Positions 24,458-33,555 of a stretch of DNA of 64,000 nt are shown here, in pieces. A model generated the notes under the pieces. The model saw only the letters and a list, made by a program, of their open reading frames with translations, was not told where the DNA came from and did no database searches. The DNA is from Desulfarculaceae bacterium (lineage in GTDB: Bacteria > Desulfobacterota > Desulfarculia > Desulfarculales > Desulfarculaceae). The DNA is taken from NCBI GenBank assembly GCA_021737145.1, contig JAIPEN010000008.1, positions 59,585 to 123,584 of the forward strand. Direction: 5' to 3'. Position 1 is the stretch's first letter. Each line of letters begins with the position of its first letter. A program made the translations under genes and the position numbers.

Positions 24458-26580
24458 TTGAACAAGCTGCACAATAAAAAATGGCTGGCGGTCTATGGCG
24501 CGGCCCTGGCCATCGTGTTGATCATGGGAGTGATGGTGGCCGCCTTCCACCGCTCCCAGACCGCCCTCCGGTCCTCCTATCTGGAAAGCTTCCACCGGGA
24601 CCTGTCGCTCAGGGCCACCATGGTAAGCCTGTTTTACGAGAACCTGGCCACCGACCTCCACGAGCTGGCCGGCAGCCGCCGGGTGGCTTCCTATTTCGGC
24701 AACCGGGCCCTGGGCATGTCCATGCAATACGGCCTGGCCGCCAGCCTGCACCAGATCGCGGTGTACTTCGAGCAGGAGCTGGACACCAACCGGGTGGGCG
24801 GCAAGCCGGTTTGGCGCCGGCTGGTGCTGGAGGACAGGCTGGGGCGGGTGCTGGTGAGCCGAGAGCGCCCCCCGGCGGCGGGCCAGAGCGGAACCTACGC
24901 CAGCCTGCCGCCCATGGGCTCCCTGGGCCTCCGGCCGGTGGTGCTCAGCGGCGGAACCGACGCCCAGGTGGTCATGGCCGCCCCCTGCCGATACCTGGGG
25001 CATCAGGTGGCCCGGGTGGTGGCCTGGGTGGACCCCCAGGCGGTGTGCTCCAACTTCATCCGCCACCAACGCCTGCCTTCCATGACCGAGGTGGTGGTGG
25101 CCGCCCGGGTGGGCAAGAGCCTCCTGCCGGTGGGCTGTTTCAAGCCCTTGTCCCGCCAGCTGTTGCCCCTGCTCACCGGCCGGGGCCTCAACCAGCCCCA
25201 CCTGCTGCCCGCTCCGCCCCAGGCCCGGGACCAGGGAGAGTTCTTGGCCATGGGGGTGGGGGCGGCGGACACCCCCTTTGTCATCTACTCCATGCTGCCC
25301 GCCCGCCGCTGGCTGGGCGAGATCAGCCCCTGGCAGCTGTCCCTGGCCATGGGGCTCAGCGCCCTGCTGTTGATGGGCGGCCTGGCCCTGCTGGTGTGGT
25401 CCAACTACCGCAACGCGGTGCTGGGGGCGCGCCTGGACCAGGAGGAGCTGGACCGCAGGGAGGTGGAAAGGAGCTATCTCCAGCTCAGCCAGGAGATGGC
25501 GGTTCGCGAACGGGTCGAGCGGGCCCTCCGGGCCAGCGAGGAGCGCTTCCGGGGGGTGTTTGACAACGCCTCCCTGGGCATCGCGGTGCTGGACCGCAAG
25601 GGGCGCCTGCAACAGGCCAACCCCGCCTGGCTGGAGCTGATGGGCTACGAGCGGGCCCGGCTGGAGGGCCTGAGCCTGGCCGACCTCACCCCGCCCGGTG
25701 AGCGGGAGGCCGGGCAGGAAAACTTCCAGCGCCTGGTGGACGGGGAGCTGGAGCGCTTCCGGGAGGAAAGGCGCCTGCTCAGGGCCGACGGCTCGGAGCT
25801 TTGGGTGGACCTGTCGGTCTCGGCGGTGCGCTGGCCCAGCGGCGAGCTGGACAAGGCGGTGGCGGTCATGGCCGACATCAGCCGGCGCATGCGGGCGGCC
25901 GAGGCGCTCAAAACCAGCGAAGAGAAGTTCAACAAGGCCTTCCAGTCCAGCCCCGAGAGCGTGATGATCAACCGCCTGAAGGACGGGGTTTTCCTGGAGG
26001 TGAACGACAGCGGCCTGAAAATGGCGGGCTATTCCCGGGACGAGGTGATCGGCCGTTCGGTGGGCGAGCTGAATATCTGGGTCGATGGGGACAAGCAAAA
26101 GGCCTTTCTGCGGGACTTGCAGCAGGGAGGCGAGGCCCTGAACGTGGAAGCGGACTTCCGCGCCCGGGACGGCCACCGCTTCCCGGTGCTGATCTCCGGC
26201 CGTTTGCTGGAGCTGAACGGCGAGACGGTGGTGGTCTCGGTGGCCAAGGACATGACCGAGTCCAAGCAGGCTGAGGAGGCCCTGGCCCTGAGCGAACACC
26301 GCTACCGCTCCCTGGTGGAGAACGTGCCCTACGGCATCTTCATCGCCGACTACCCCAGCGGCCAGCTCATGTACATCAACCAGACCATCTGCGACATGTA
26401 CGGCTACACCATCGCCGGGGGCCTGGAGCTAAAGATATGGCAGGTGATAGCCCCCCAGGATCACGCGCGGGTGCGCGAGCGCATGCAGGCGCGGGCGGGG
26501 GGCGCGTCCATGACCCCGGAGAGCGACGTGTACACCGGGGTGCGCAAGGACGGCTCCAGCTTCCGCTGCGATGTCGGTGA
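24458..26580 (+). CDS. hybrid histidine kinase, N-terminal part (frameshifted)
   Basis: The sensory half of a membrane kinase. TTG at 24458 (GGAG upstream) starts a protein with TM1 at about 9-30, a periplasmic domain to about residue 285, TM2 (LSLAMGLSALLLMGGLALLVW), then three PAS units. The third PAS unit is in frame only to about 26575 (DGSSFRCDV). After that the same frame continues as non-family Gly/Pro/Arg-rich sequence to 27184, while the true continuation lies in the next frame from 26571. Losing two bases in GTC(TC)GGTG explains this exactly. Together with the C-terminal part it would be one kinase of about 1117 residues. It is linked to the upstream binding protein. Confidence 0.8.
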
Positions 26581-27809
26581 GCCTGGTCAGCTTCCGGGGC
26601 AAGGCCGCCCTGCAAGGCATCCTGAGGGACGTGACCGAAAAGGAGACCCTGGAGCGCCAGCTGCAGCACGCCCAGAAGATGGAGTCCCTGGGCACCCTGG
26701 CCGGCGGGGTGGCCCACGAGTTCAACAACATCCTGATGACCTTCCGGGGCTACATCCAGCTGTTGCAGATGCGCCCGGAGCTGGAACCCGAGGTGCAGGC
26801 CACCCTGATCAAGATGGAGAAAAGCTCCCGCCGGGCCGGGGAGCTGACCCAGAAGATGCTCACCTTCAGCCGGCTGGAGATCGGGGAAAAGGTGCCGGTG
26901 AAGCTCAACCAGGTGGTGCTCGACGCCGAGGGCCTGCTGCGCCAGACCTTCCCCCCGGCCATCACCCTGAAATTGGACCTGGCCGGGGAGCTTCCCCTGG
27001 TGCAGGCCAACCCCAACCAGGTGGAGCAGGTGCTGGTCAACCTGGCCCTCAACGCCCGCGACGCCATGCCCGATGGCGGCGACCTGATCATCGCCACCCG
27101 CCTGGCCCTTTTGGACGCCGAGTTCGCCAGCGCCCACCCCTGGGCCCGGCCGGGGCCCTATCTGGAGCTGAGGGTGGCCGATGACGGCCCGGGCATCCCC
27201 CCGGGCGACCAGGAGCGCATCTTCGAGCCTTTCTACACCACCAAGGAGCCGGGCCGGGGCACCGGCCTGGGCCTGTCGGTGGCCTACTCCATGATCAACA
27301 ACAACGGGGGGGGCATCGTGGCGGCCAACCGCCCCCAGGGCGGCGGCCTGTTCCAGGTGTTTTTGCCGGTGAGCAAGCAGGGTCCGGCTGCGGCCGGGCA
27401 GGCCCCGGTCCCGGAGCAGGCCCCCCGGGGAGACGGCCAGCGGGTGCTGGTGGTGGATGACGAGGAGGCGGTGCGCGACATCTGCCGCCAGGCCCTGGAG
27501 GGCTTCGGCTACCGGGTGGGCCTGGCCGCCGACGGGGCCGAGGCCCTGGAGCTCTATGGGCGGGCCCTGGGAGGCGAGGCCCCCTTCAACCTGGTGCTGT
27601 TGGACCTGGCCATGCCCCGCATGGACGGGCTCACCTGCGCCCGGGCCATCCTGGATCTCGACCCCGGGGCCCGCATAATCCTGGCCACCGGCCACGCCGG
27701 CGACCGCTACCAGGTGGCCAACCTCTATCCCCTGGCCAAGGGGGTCTTGCAAAAGCCCTTTGACCTGAATACCCTTCTTACCCAGGTCAGCCGGGGGCTG
27801 GCCGCCTGA
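26571..27809 (+). CDS. hybrid histidine kinase, C-terminal part (DHp-HATPase-REC)
   Basis: The catalytic half of the kinase begun at 24458. It continues the third PAS unit ([20 protein letters not shown]), then has the H-box [12 protein letters not shown], an HATPase domain ([42 protein letters not shown]) and a receiver domain ([23 protein letters not shown] with the phospho-Asp, then KPFDLNTLL). An ATG exists at 26571 but has no ribosome site, so independent translation is doubtful. Either the gene is a recent pseudogene, or the sequence has a two-base error, or expression needs frameshifting. Confidence 0.85.
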   Translation: MSVSLVSFRGKAALQGILRDVTEKETLERQLQHAQKMESLGTLAGGVAHEFNNILMTFRGYIQLLQMRPELEPEVQATLIKMEKSSRRAGELTQKMLTFSRLEIGEKVPVKLNQVVLDAEGLLRQTFPPAITLKLDLAGELPLVQANPNQVEQVLVNLALNARDAMPDGGDLIIATRLALLDAEFASAHPWARPGPYLELRVADDGPGIPPGDQERIFEPFYTTKEPGRGTGLGLSVAYSMINNNGGGIVAANRPQGGGLFQVFLPVSKQGPAAAGQAPVPEQAPRGDGQRVLVVDDEEAVRDICRQALEGFGYRVGLAADGAEALELYGRALGGEAPFNLVLLDLAMPRMDGLTCARAILDLDPGARIILATGHAGDRYQVANLYPLAKGVLQKPFDLNTLLTQVSRGLAA

Positions 27810-27839
27810 GCCCCGCCACCCGCCCTGGGGAGATAAGCC

Positions 27840-28805
27840 ATGCGTCCCGTCCGCCGACTGCGCCCCCTGGTTCTGGCGCTCCTGGTCTTGGTCCTGGTTC
27901 CGGCCGCCTGGGCCGCGGAGCCGCCCCTGGCCTCCTGGAACGAGCCCCTGCGCGGCCGGCTCATGGCCTTTGCCGCCGCCGCGGCCGACCCCGCCTCGCC
28001 GGATTTCGTGCCCCCCGTCCGGCGCATCGCCAGCTTCGACGTGGACGGCACCCTGATCGTGGAGCGGCCCCTGTTCTTCGTGCTGGAGGTGGCCCTGGCC
28101 CGCCTGGACGAGGTCTGCCCGGACTACGGCCAGAAGGGGCCGGGCCAGCGGGCCCAGTGCCAGGCCGCGGCCAAACGGGACCGGGGCTTTTTGCTGCACC
28201 ACCTCAACGGGGTGCTCTCCCAGCCCTTCGCGGGCATGACCCAGGCCGCCTACCGCGAGCTGGCCGCCCGGGTGTGGCAACAGGACCAAAACCCCAAGCT
28301 GGGCCTGACCGTCAAGGACACCGCCTACCAGCCCATGCGCGAGCTGATCGCCCTGCTTTTGGACAAGGGCTTCACCGTGTTCCTCAACTCCGGCTCCGAC
28401 TCCCTGGCCCTCATGGCCATCAGCCGGGCCTGGGGCCTGGGCTGGGACACCTGCATCGGCAGCAAGTATGAGCTGGAGCCCCGGGAAAAGGGCGGCAAGG
28501 TGGTGTTTGCGCGCACCGGCCGCCTGCACCCCAACAACCTGAACCTTGGCCAGGCCAAGGCGGTGGCCCTGCTGCGGCGCACCGGCCGGCGGCCCATCCT
28601 GGCGGCGGGCAACTCCAGCGGCGACGTTTGGATGCTGCGCATGGCCTCGGGCGGCAAGCCCGGCCTGGTGCTGGTGATCAACCACGACGACCCCGAGGAG
28701 TTCGTCTATTCCCGTCCCAAGCTCCTGGCCGAGGCCAAGGACAAGGGATGGCATGTGGTGAGCATGAAGCGCGACTGGAAGCGCCTGTTCGCCCCGGAGA
28801 AGTGA
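27840..28805 (+). CDS. exported HAD-superfamily phosphatase
   Basis: A 321-residue secreted HAD hydrolase. After a signal peptide ([14 protein letters not shown]) come motif I DVDGTLI (nucleophile Asp), motif II LNSGSDS, and motif [14 protein letters not shown]. The cap-containing layout is like phosphoserine-phosphatase-type HADs (SerB/PhoE). A periplasmic location is unusual for HADs and points to scavenging of phosphate from external phosphomonoesters, though the substrate is unproven. It ends one base into the next gene (TGATG). Confidence 0.82.
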   Translation: MRPVRRLRPLVLALLVLVLVPAAWAAEPPLASWNEPLRGRLMAFAAAAADPASPDFVPPVRRIASFDVDGTLIVERPLFFVLEVALARLDEVCPDYGQKGPGQRAQCQAAAKRDRGFLLHHLNGVLSQPFAGMTQAAYRELAARVWQQDQNPKLGLTVKDTAYQPMRELIALLLDKGFTVFLNSGSDSLALMAISRAWGLGWDTCIGSKYELEPREKGGKVVFARTGRLHPNNLNLGQAKAVALLRRTGRRPILAAGNSSGDVWMLRMASGGKPGLVLVINHDDPEEFVYSRPKLLAEAKDKGWHVVSMKRDWKRLFAPEK

Positions 28806-29254
28806 TGCGCATCTGGATCGACGCAGACGGCTGTCCCCGCCCGGTCAAGGAGATCGTGTTCCGCACCTCCCAGCGCCTCAAGCTGCCGGTGTGCCTGGTG
28901 GCCGACCGCCAGGTGGGGCGGCCCTCCAATCCCCTGGTGACCACGGTGCGGGTGACCAAGGACATGGACGCGGCCGACCACTACATCGCCGACCACCTGG
29001 AGCCCGAGGACCTGGTGATCACCACCGACCTGCCCCTGGCGGCCGAAGTGGTGGCCAAGGGAGCCACCGGCCTCAACCCCCGGGGCGAGCTCTACACCGA
29101 GGAAAACGTGCGCGAGCGCCTGAGCATGCGCGATTTCCTCACCGGCCTGCGCGATGCCGGGGTGACCACCGGCGGGCCCGCCCCCTATGGCCCCAAGGAC
29201 AGGCAGCGCTTTGCCGAGGCCCTGGACCGCCTGCTCACCGCCCGCCTGGGTTAA
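28805..29254 (+). CDS. UPF0178 (DUF188/YaiI) family protein
   Basis: A 149-residue cytosolic protein with the family hallmarks: [18 protein letters not shown] at the start, [12 protein letters not shown] and [18 protein letters not shown] in the middle, [21 protein letters not shown], then [18 protein letters not shown]. The acidic residues in IDADGCP and DLPLA are arranged like a PIN-type nuclease site, but the function is unknown. It overlaps the HAD gene by one base. Confidence 0.93.
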   Translation: MRIWIDADGCPRPVKEIVFRTSQRLKLPVCLVADRQVGRPSNPLVTTVRVTKDMDAADHYIADHLEPEDLVITTDLPLAAEVVAKGATGLNPRGELYTEENVRERLSMRDFLTGLRDAGVTTGGPAPYGPKDRQRFAEALDRLLTARLG

Positions 29255-29405
29255 GCCCCGAACCAAGCTTAACATTTTCTTAACATCGGTTAATTTCCCA
29301 AGTTAACCAACGTTTGCCTTTCCCCGGTTTTCTCTCGGGGTATTTGGCTATATTAAAAGGCTTAACAGTCAGTTAGGGCCAACGCTCCCCCTTTGGGCGG
29401 GGCCT

Positions 29406-29421
29406 AGGCACGCTATTTGCT
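29406..29421 (+). promoter_or_regulatory. sigma54-type (-24/-12) promoter
   Basis: AGGCACG-CTAT-TTGCT matches the sigma54 consensus TGGCACG-N4-TTGCW except for the first base, with GG and GC in the required GG-N10-GC spacing. It is 64 bases upstream of the dsrE-like gene. Several TTAAC motifs (29272-29320) lie 90-135 bases farther upstream, where an enhancer-binding protein would be expected to act; this is suggestive only. A small GC hairpin (CCCCG...CGGGG, about 29322-29340) may end the previous transcript. Confidence 0.7.
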
Positions 29422-29484
29422 CTATTTCCTGGCCAGCCGCGGACGAAAGCCGTCCGGCCGCAACCTCACTCAGGAGATGAAGAA

Positions 29485-29847
29485 ATGAGCAAGTTTCTGT
29501 TCGTTATGTCCAAGGGTTTCGAAAAGTCCGGCACCGCCACCCGGGCCATGCAGTTCGCCTCCCTCGCCGCCGCCGATGGCAAGCACGTTGAGGTGTTTTT
29601 GATCGACGACGCCATCCACTGGGCCCAGTGGGGCATGGCCGAAGGCATCCGCGCCTCCACCGGCGAGCACATGAAGGACCTGCTGGACGAGCTGGTGGCC
29701 GCCCAGGCGCCCATCCACGTGTGCAAGGCCTGCGCGGACAAGCGACTGGTGGGGCCCGACGATCTCATCAACGGCACCGTGCTCTCCGGAGCCCCGGTGC
29801 TGGTCAAGATGATGACCGACCCGGATTACAAGGTCTTCACCTTCTAG
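29485..29847 (+). CDS. DsrE-family sulfur-relay-like protein
   Basis: A 120-residue DsrE/DsrF/YchN-fold protein. It opens with KFLFVMSKGFEKSGTATRAMQFA, then VEVFLIDDAIHW, and has the cysteine-bearing loop HVCKACADKR, where the family carries persulfide. GTVLSGAPVLVKMM ends the fold. Such proteins shuttle sulfane sulfur in dissimilatory sulfur metabolism or tRNA thiolation. Here it is alone (no DsrF/H), expressed from a probable sigma54 promoter and followed 77 bases later by a TDT-type anion transporter. AGGAG precedes the ATG at 29485. Confidence 0.85.
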   Translation: MSKFLFVMSKGFEKSGTATRAMQFASLAAADGKHVEVFLIDDAIHWAQWGMAEGIRASTGEHMKDLLDELVAAQAPIHVCKACADKRLVGPDDLINGTVLSGAPVLVKMMTDPDYKVFTF

Positions 29848-29924
29848 ATATGACCAGAGGCCCGGGATGGGCGGTTGCCGCGATTCGGCGGCTGCCGCCG
29901 GCCCGAAAGAGTGCGAGGTTCATC

Positions 29925-30920
29925 ATGGAAGACGCCGCCGAAAACCTGGTTGCCGCTCAATACGACCTGAACCGGCTGAAGAACTTCCCCGTGTCGTTTC
30001 TGGCCATCGGCCTGGGTCTGATCGGCTTCACCCTGGCCTGGCAAAAGGCCGAGGAGATCCTCCACCTGCCGGTGAGCTTGAGCCCCTACCTGCTGGGCTT
30101 CACCCTGGTGGTCATCCTGGCCATCCTGGGCGCCTACGCCACCAAGCTGATCCGCTACTACGACGAGGTCAAGAAGGAGTTCAACCATCCCATCAAGATG
30201 AACTTCTACCCCATCCTGGCCAAGCTGTTCCTCATCGCCAGCATCATCTTCCTGGGCAGCAACCTGGCCCTTTCCAAGTATTTGTGGTGGATCGGGGTGG
30301 TGCTCCAGTTCATCTTCACCATCGTGATCATGAGCGCCTGGATTCAGCACCAGAAGTTCACCATCTCGCACATCAACCCCTCCTGGTTCATCCCGGTGGT
30401 GGGCAGCATCATCATCCCCATCGCGGGGGTGAAGCACTTCTCGCCCGAGCTGAGCTGGTTCTTCTTCAGCCTGGGCCTGTTCTGGTGGCTGATCCTGACC
30501 ACCCTGGTGATCAACCGGATGATCTTCCACAACCCCATACCCGACAAGCTGATCCCCACCCTGTTCATCCTCTTCGCGCCGCCGGTGATCGGCTTCATCT
30601 CCCTGACCAAGCTCTACGGCGGGCTGAACCCGGCCGGGAACCTGCTCTACTACTTCGGCCTGTTCCTGTTCATCCTGGTTTTGTTCCAGCTCAAGCTGTT
30701 CTTCAGGATCCGCTTCTTCCTGTCCTGGTGGGCCTACTCCTTCCCCCTGGACGCCCTGGCCATCGGCACCCTGCTGATGTACCACCAAAGCGGCCTGATG
30801 TTCTTCAAGGTGGCCTCCATCGTGATCTTCATTCTGCTGAACCTGGTCATCATCATGCTGCTGGTCAAGACCGTGATCGCCATGAAGAACCGGGCCATAT
30901 GCATCGAGGAGACCGAGTAG
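29925..30920 (+). CDS. TDT/SLAC1-family anion transporter
   Basis: A 331-residue membrane protein with about ten hydrophobic segments, matching TehA/SLAC1/Ssu1 (TDT) proteins: FPVSFLAIGLGLIGFTLAW at the start, LNPAGNLLYYFGLFLFI and FFLSWWAYSFPLDALAIGTLL near the end. The WWAYSFPLDA segment is the family signature. Known relatives carry dicarboxylates, tellurite or sulfite. Next to a DsrE-like gene, sulfite export is an attractive guess, but it is inference. ATG at 29925 is preceded by GAGGTTC. Confidence 0.85.
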   Translation: MEDAAENLVAAQYDLNRLKNFPVSFLAIGLGLIGFTLAWQKAEEILHLPVSLSPYLLGFTLVVILAILGAYATKLIRYYDEVKKEFNHPIKMNFYPILAKLFLIASIIFLGSNLALSKYLWWIGVVLQFIFTIVIMSAWIQHQKFTISHINPSWFIPVVGSIIIPIAGVKHFSPELSWFFFSLGLFWWLILTTLVINRMIFHNPIPDKLIPTLFILFAPPVIGFISLTKLYGGLNPAGNLLYYFGLFLFILVLFQLKLFFRIRFFLSWWAYSFPLDALAIGTLLMYHQSGLMFFKVASIVIFILLNLVIIMLLVKTVIAMKNRAICIEETE

Positions 30921-30978
30921 GCCCCTAATATTCCGGGATGGGGCTGTCCGGCGGGCATGGGCGGGGTAAGATAGGACC

Positions 30979-32037
30979 ATGTCAGCCGGCAGCCCCATAC
31001 CCGAACTGCGCGACCTCAGCGCCCCCCAGGTGCAGGAGTTGGTGGTGTCCCTGGGCCAAAAGCCCTACCGGGCCCGCCAGGTGTTGCAGTGGCTCTACCT
31101 CCACGGGGCCGCCTCCATCGAGGACATGACCACCCTGAGCAAGGCCTTCCGGTCCCGTTTGGCCGATGCGGCCCGCCTGGAGGTCATGGAGCCGGCCCTG
31201 GTCGAGACCTCGACCGACGGCACCAGGAAGATGCTCTTTAGCTTTTCGGACGGGGCGGCGGTGGAGAGCGTGCTCATCCCCGAGGTGGACCACCACACCC
31301 TGTGCGTGTCGAGCCAGGTGGGCTGCAAGATGGGCTGCGCCTTTTGCCACACCGCCACCCTGGGCTTTAGGCGAAACCTGAGGCCCTCGGAGATCCTGGG
31401 CCAGGTTTTGGCCGCGCGGCGGCTGGTGGACCAGGACCGCCCCCTGACCAACCTGGTGTTCATGGGCATGGGCGAGCCCTTGGACAACCTGGCCAACCTG
31501 AGCATCGCCCTGAGCCACATCCTGGGCAGCCACGGCCTGGCCATGAGCCAGCGCAAGGTCACGGTGAGCACCGTGGGCCTGGTGGACAAGCTGCCCGCCC
31601 TGGCCGCGGCCACCCCGGCCGCGCTGGCGGTGAGCCTTTCGGCGGCCGACGACGCCCTGCGCGAGAAGATCATGCCCGTCAACCGGCGCTGGAACCTGGC
31701 CGCGCTCAAAAAGGCCCTGGCCGCCTATCCGCTCAAACCCACCCGGCGGATCACCTTCGAGTACGTGCTCTTGGGCGGGGTGAACGACCGGCCGGAGCAG
31801 GCGGCGGCCCTGGCCAAGTGGCTCAAGGGACTGCCCGCCAAGGTGAACCTCATCGCCTTCAACCCCCACCAGGGCGCGGCCTTCGACCCGCCCACGCCGG
31901 AGGCGATTGGGACCTTTCAGAACGAGCTGATCTCGCGCCACATCACGGCCATGGTGCGCAAGAGCCGGGGGGCGGACATCTCGGCGGCCTGCGGGCAACT
32001 GGCGGCCAAGAACCCCGGCGGGGAGGCCGGAAGCTGA
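30979..32037 (+). CDS. rlmN: 23S rRNA (adenine2503-C2)/tRNA A37 methyltransferase RlmN
   Basis: A radical-SAM enzyme that methylates C2 of A2503 in 23S rRNA and A37 of some tRNAs. The cluster motif is CKMGCAFCHTA (CxxxCxxC), followed by NLVFMGMGEPLDN, KVTVSTVGLV and AVSLSAADD. The resolving Cys is in ISAACGQL near the C-terminus, and the methyl-carrying Cys lies in an earlier conserved position. Length (352) is normal. A 33-base copy of its 3' end recurs downstream at 32077. Confidence 0.97.
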   Translation: MSAGSPIPELRDLSAPQVQELVVSLGQKPYRARQVLQWLYLHGAASIEDMTTLSKAFRSRLADAARLEVMEPALVETSTDGTRKMLFSFSDGAAVESVLIPEVDHHTLCVSSQVGCKMGCAFCHTATLGFRRNLRPSEILGQVLAARRLVDQDRPLTNLVFMGMGEPLDNLANLSIALSHILGSHGLAMSQRKVTVSTVGLVDKLPALAAATPAALAVSLSAADDALREKIMPVNRRWNLAALKKALAAYPLKPTRRITFEYVLLGGVNDRPEQAAALAKWLKGLPAKVNLIAFNPHQGAAFDPPTPEAIGTFQNELISRHITAMVRKSRGADISAACGQLAAKNPGGEAGS

Positions 32038-32076
32038 ACCCCGGCCCCGCCCCCTTTGCCCGGCGCGGCCCGCGCC

Positions 32077-32109
32077 CGGCCTGTGGGCAACCGGCGGCCA
32101 AGAACCCCG
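32077..32109 (+). repeat. second copy of the rlmN 3' end
   Basis: CGGCCTGTGGGCAACCGGCG and the following 13 bases repeat 31985-32017 (inside the final codons of rlmN) with two substitutions, 92 bases downstream. The copy lies outside the gene in the gap before hisI, so it is a tandem partial duplication of the gene end. Confidence 0.7.
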
Positions 32110-32143
32110 CGTGACCTTTTGGTGACCAGCTCCGCTCCCTCCC

Positions 32144-32172
32144 TTGACAACCCCCGGACGTGGCTATAAAAA
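32144..32172 (+). promoter_or_regulatory. sigma70 promoter for hisI-hisG
   Basis: A perfect -35 TTGACA (32144-32149) is followed by TATAAA (32165-32170, spacer 15) or TAAAAA (32167-32172, spacer 17). It lies 44 bases upstream of the hisI start. Confidence 0.5.
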
Positions 32173-32215
32173 GTTAGGTTCATCATTTAACCGGCTCAAG
32201 GAGCCCGAGCGAGTT

Positions 32216-32593
32216 ATGATCAAGCTGGATTTCGAGAAAACCGGCGGCCTTATCCCGGCCATCGCCCAGGACGCGGTCACCGGCGAGGTGCTGATGATGG
32301 CCTACATCTCCCCCGAATCCTGGGCCAAGAGCCTGGAAACCGGGGAGGTGCACTACTGGTCCCGCTCCCGCCAGGAGCTGTGGCACAAGGGCGGCACCAG
32401 CGGCAACGTGCAAAAAATAAAAGCGGTGTACGTGGACTGCGACGACGACACCGTGTTGTTCAAGGTGGAGCAGGTGGGCGGGGCCGCCTGTCACACCGGC
32501 ATGTGCACCTGCTTCCACAAGCGGGTGGACGGCGACGAGCTGGTAACCGAGGGCGAGCCCCTGTTCGACCCCAAGGAGGTTTACGGCAAATGA
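32216..32593 (+). CDS. hisI: phosphoribosyl-AMP cyclohydrolase
   Basis: Third step of histidine biosynthesis: hydrolytic ring opening of PR-AMP. The 125-residue monofunctional form shows [24 protein letters not shown], the metal-binding VDCDDDTV (Asp-x-Asp-Asp) and the Zn cysteines in [14 protein letters not shown] at 32216 follows AAGGAG eleven bases upstream. It overlaps hisG by four bases, so the pair is translated together. The HisE pyrophosphohydrolase is not fused and not nearby. Confidence 0.96.
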   Translation: MIKLDFEKTGGLIPAIAQDAVTGEVLMMAYISPESWAKSLETGEVHYWSRSRQELWHKGGTSGNVQKIKAVYVDCDDDTVLFKVEQVGGAACHTGMCTCFHKRVDGDELVTEGEPLFDPKEVYGK

Positions 32594-33465
32594 ACCCGGG
32601 CCTGAAACTGGGCGTGCCCAAGGGCAGCCTGCAAGACTCCACCATCCGCCTGTTCGGCCGGGCCGGCTGGCGCATCAACGTCAACGGCCGCTCCTACTTC
32701 CCGGAGATCGACGACGAGGGCATCGAGTGCTCCATCTGCCGGGCCCAGGAGATGAGCCGCTACGTGGAGTCGGGCACCCTGGACGCCGGCATCACCGGCA
32801 TGGACTGGATCAAGGAAAACGACTCGGAAGTGGTGTTCGTGGAGGAGCTGATCTACTCCAAGGTGAGCACCCGTCCGGCCCGCTGGGTCTTGGCCGTGGC
32901 CAAGGACTCGGGCATCAAGCGGCCCGAGGACTTGCAGGGCATGCGGGTGGCCACCGAGATGGTCAACTTCACCCGCCGCTACTTCGAGGAGGCGGGCATC
33001 GACGTGACGGTGCACTTCTCCTGGGGAGCCACCGAGGCCAAGGTGGTCAACGGCCTGGCTGACGCCATCGTGGAGGTCACCGAGACCGGCAGCACCATCA
33101 AGGCCCACGGCCTGCGCATCATCGCCGAGCTGATGCAGTCCACCACCCAGCTCATCGCCAACAAGGCGGCCTGGGAAGACCCGGACAAGCGCAAGAAGAT
33201 CGAGCAGATCGCATTGTTGCTCAAGGGCGCGCTGGTGGCCGAGAAGCTGGTGGCGCTCAAGATGAACGTGCCCAAGATCAAGGTGCAGGACGTGGTGGAG
33301 GCCCTGCCCAGCCTCAACGCGCCCACCGTGTCGCCGTTGTACAATAGCGATTGGTTCAGCGTGGAGACGGTGGTGGAGGAGGCGGTGGTGCGCGACCTGA
33401 TTCCCCTGCTCATGGAGCGCGGGGCCGAGGGCATCATCGAGTACAACCTGAACAAAGTCATCTAG
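32590..33465 (+). CDS. hisG: ATP phosphoribosyltransferase, long form
   Basis: First step of histidine synthesis: ATP plus PRPP to phosphoribosyl-ATP. The 291 residues include [31 protein letters not shown], the PRPP loop [20 protein letters not shown], and a C-terminal ACT-like regulatory domain ([20 protein letters not shown]) that binds histidine for feedback inhibition. Long-form HisG needs no HisZ. It ends before a strong intrinsic terminator. Confidence 0.97.
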   Translation: MNPGLKLGVPKGSLQDSTIRLFGRAGWRINVNGRSYFPEIDDEGIECSICRAQEMSRYVESGTLDAGITGMDWIKENDSEVVFVEELIYSKVSTRPARWVLAVAKDSGIKRPEDLQGMRVATEMVNFTRRYFEEAGIDVTVHFSWGATEAKVVNGLADAIVEVTETGSTIKAHGLRIIAELMQSTTQLIANKAAWEDPDKRKKIEQIALLLKGALVAEKLVALKMNVPKIKVQDVVEALPSLNAPTVSPLYNSDWFSVETVVEEAVVRDLIPLLMERGAEGIIEYNLNKVI

Positions 33466-33487
33466 CCCTTCCCGGAGGGCTGATATC

Positions 33488-33525
33488 CGGGCGGGCGGGG
33501 GCAAACCCCGGCCGCCCGATTTTTT
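33488..33525 (+). terminator. intrinsic terminator after hisG
   Basis: A 13-bp stem with one mismatch (33488-33500 with 33506-33518), loop GCAAA, followed by ATTTTTT. It closes the hisI-hisG transcript 22 bases after the stop. Confidence 0.9.
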
Positions 33526-33555
33526 GCAGCGGACCGAACCTAGCGAGACCGGAAC

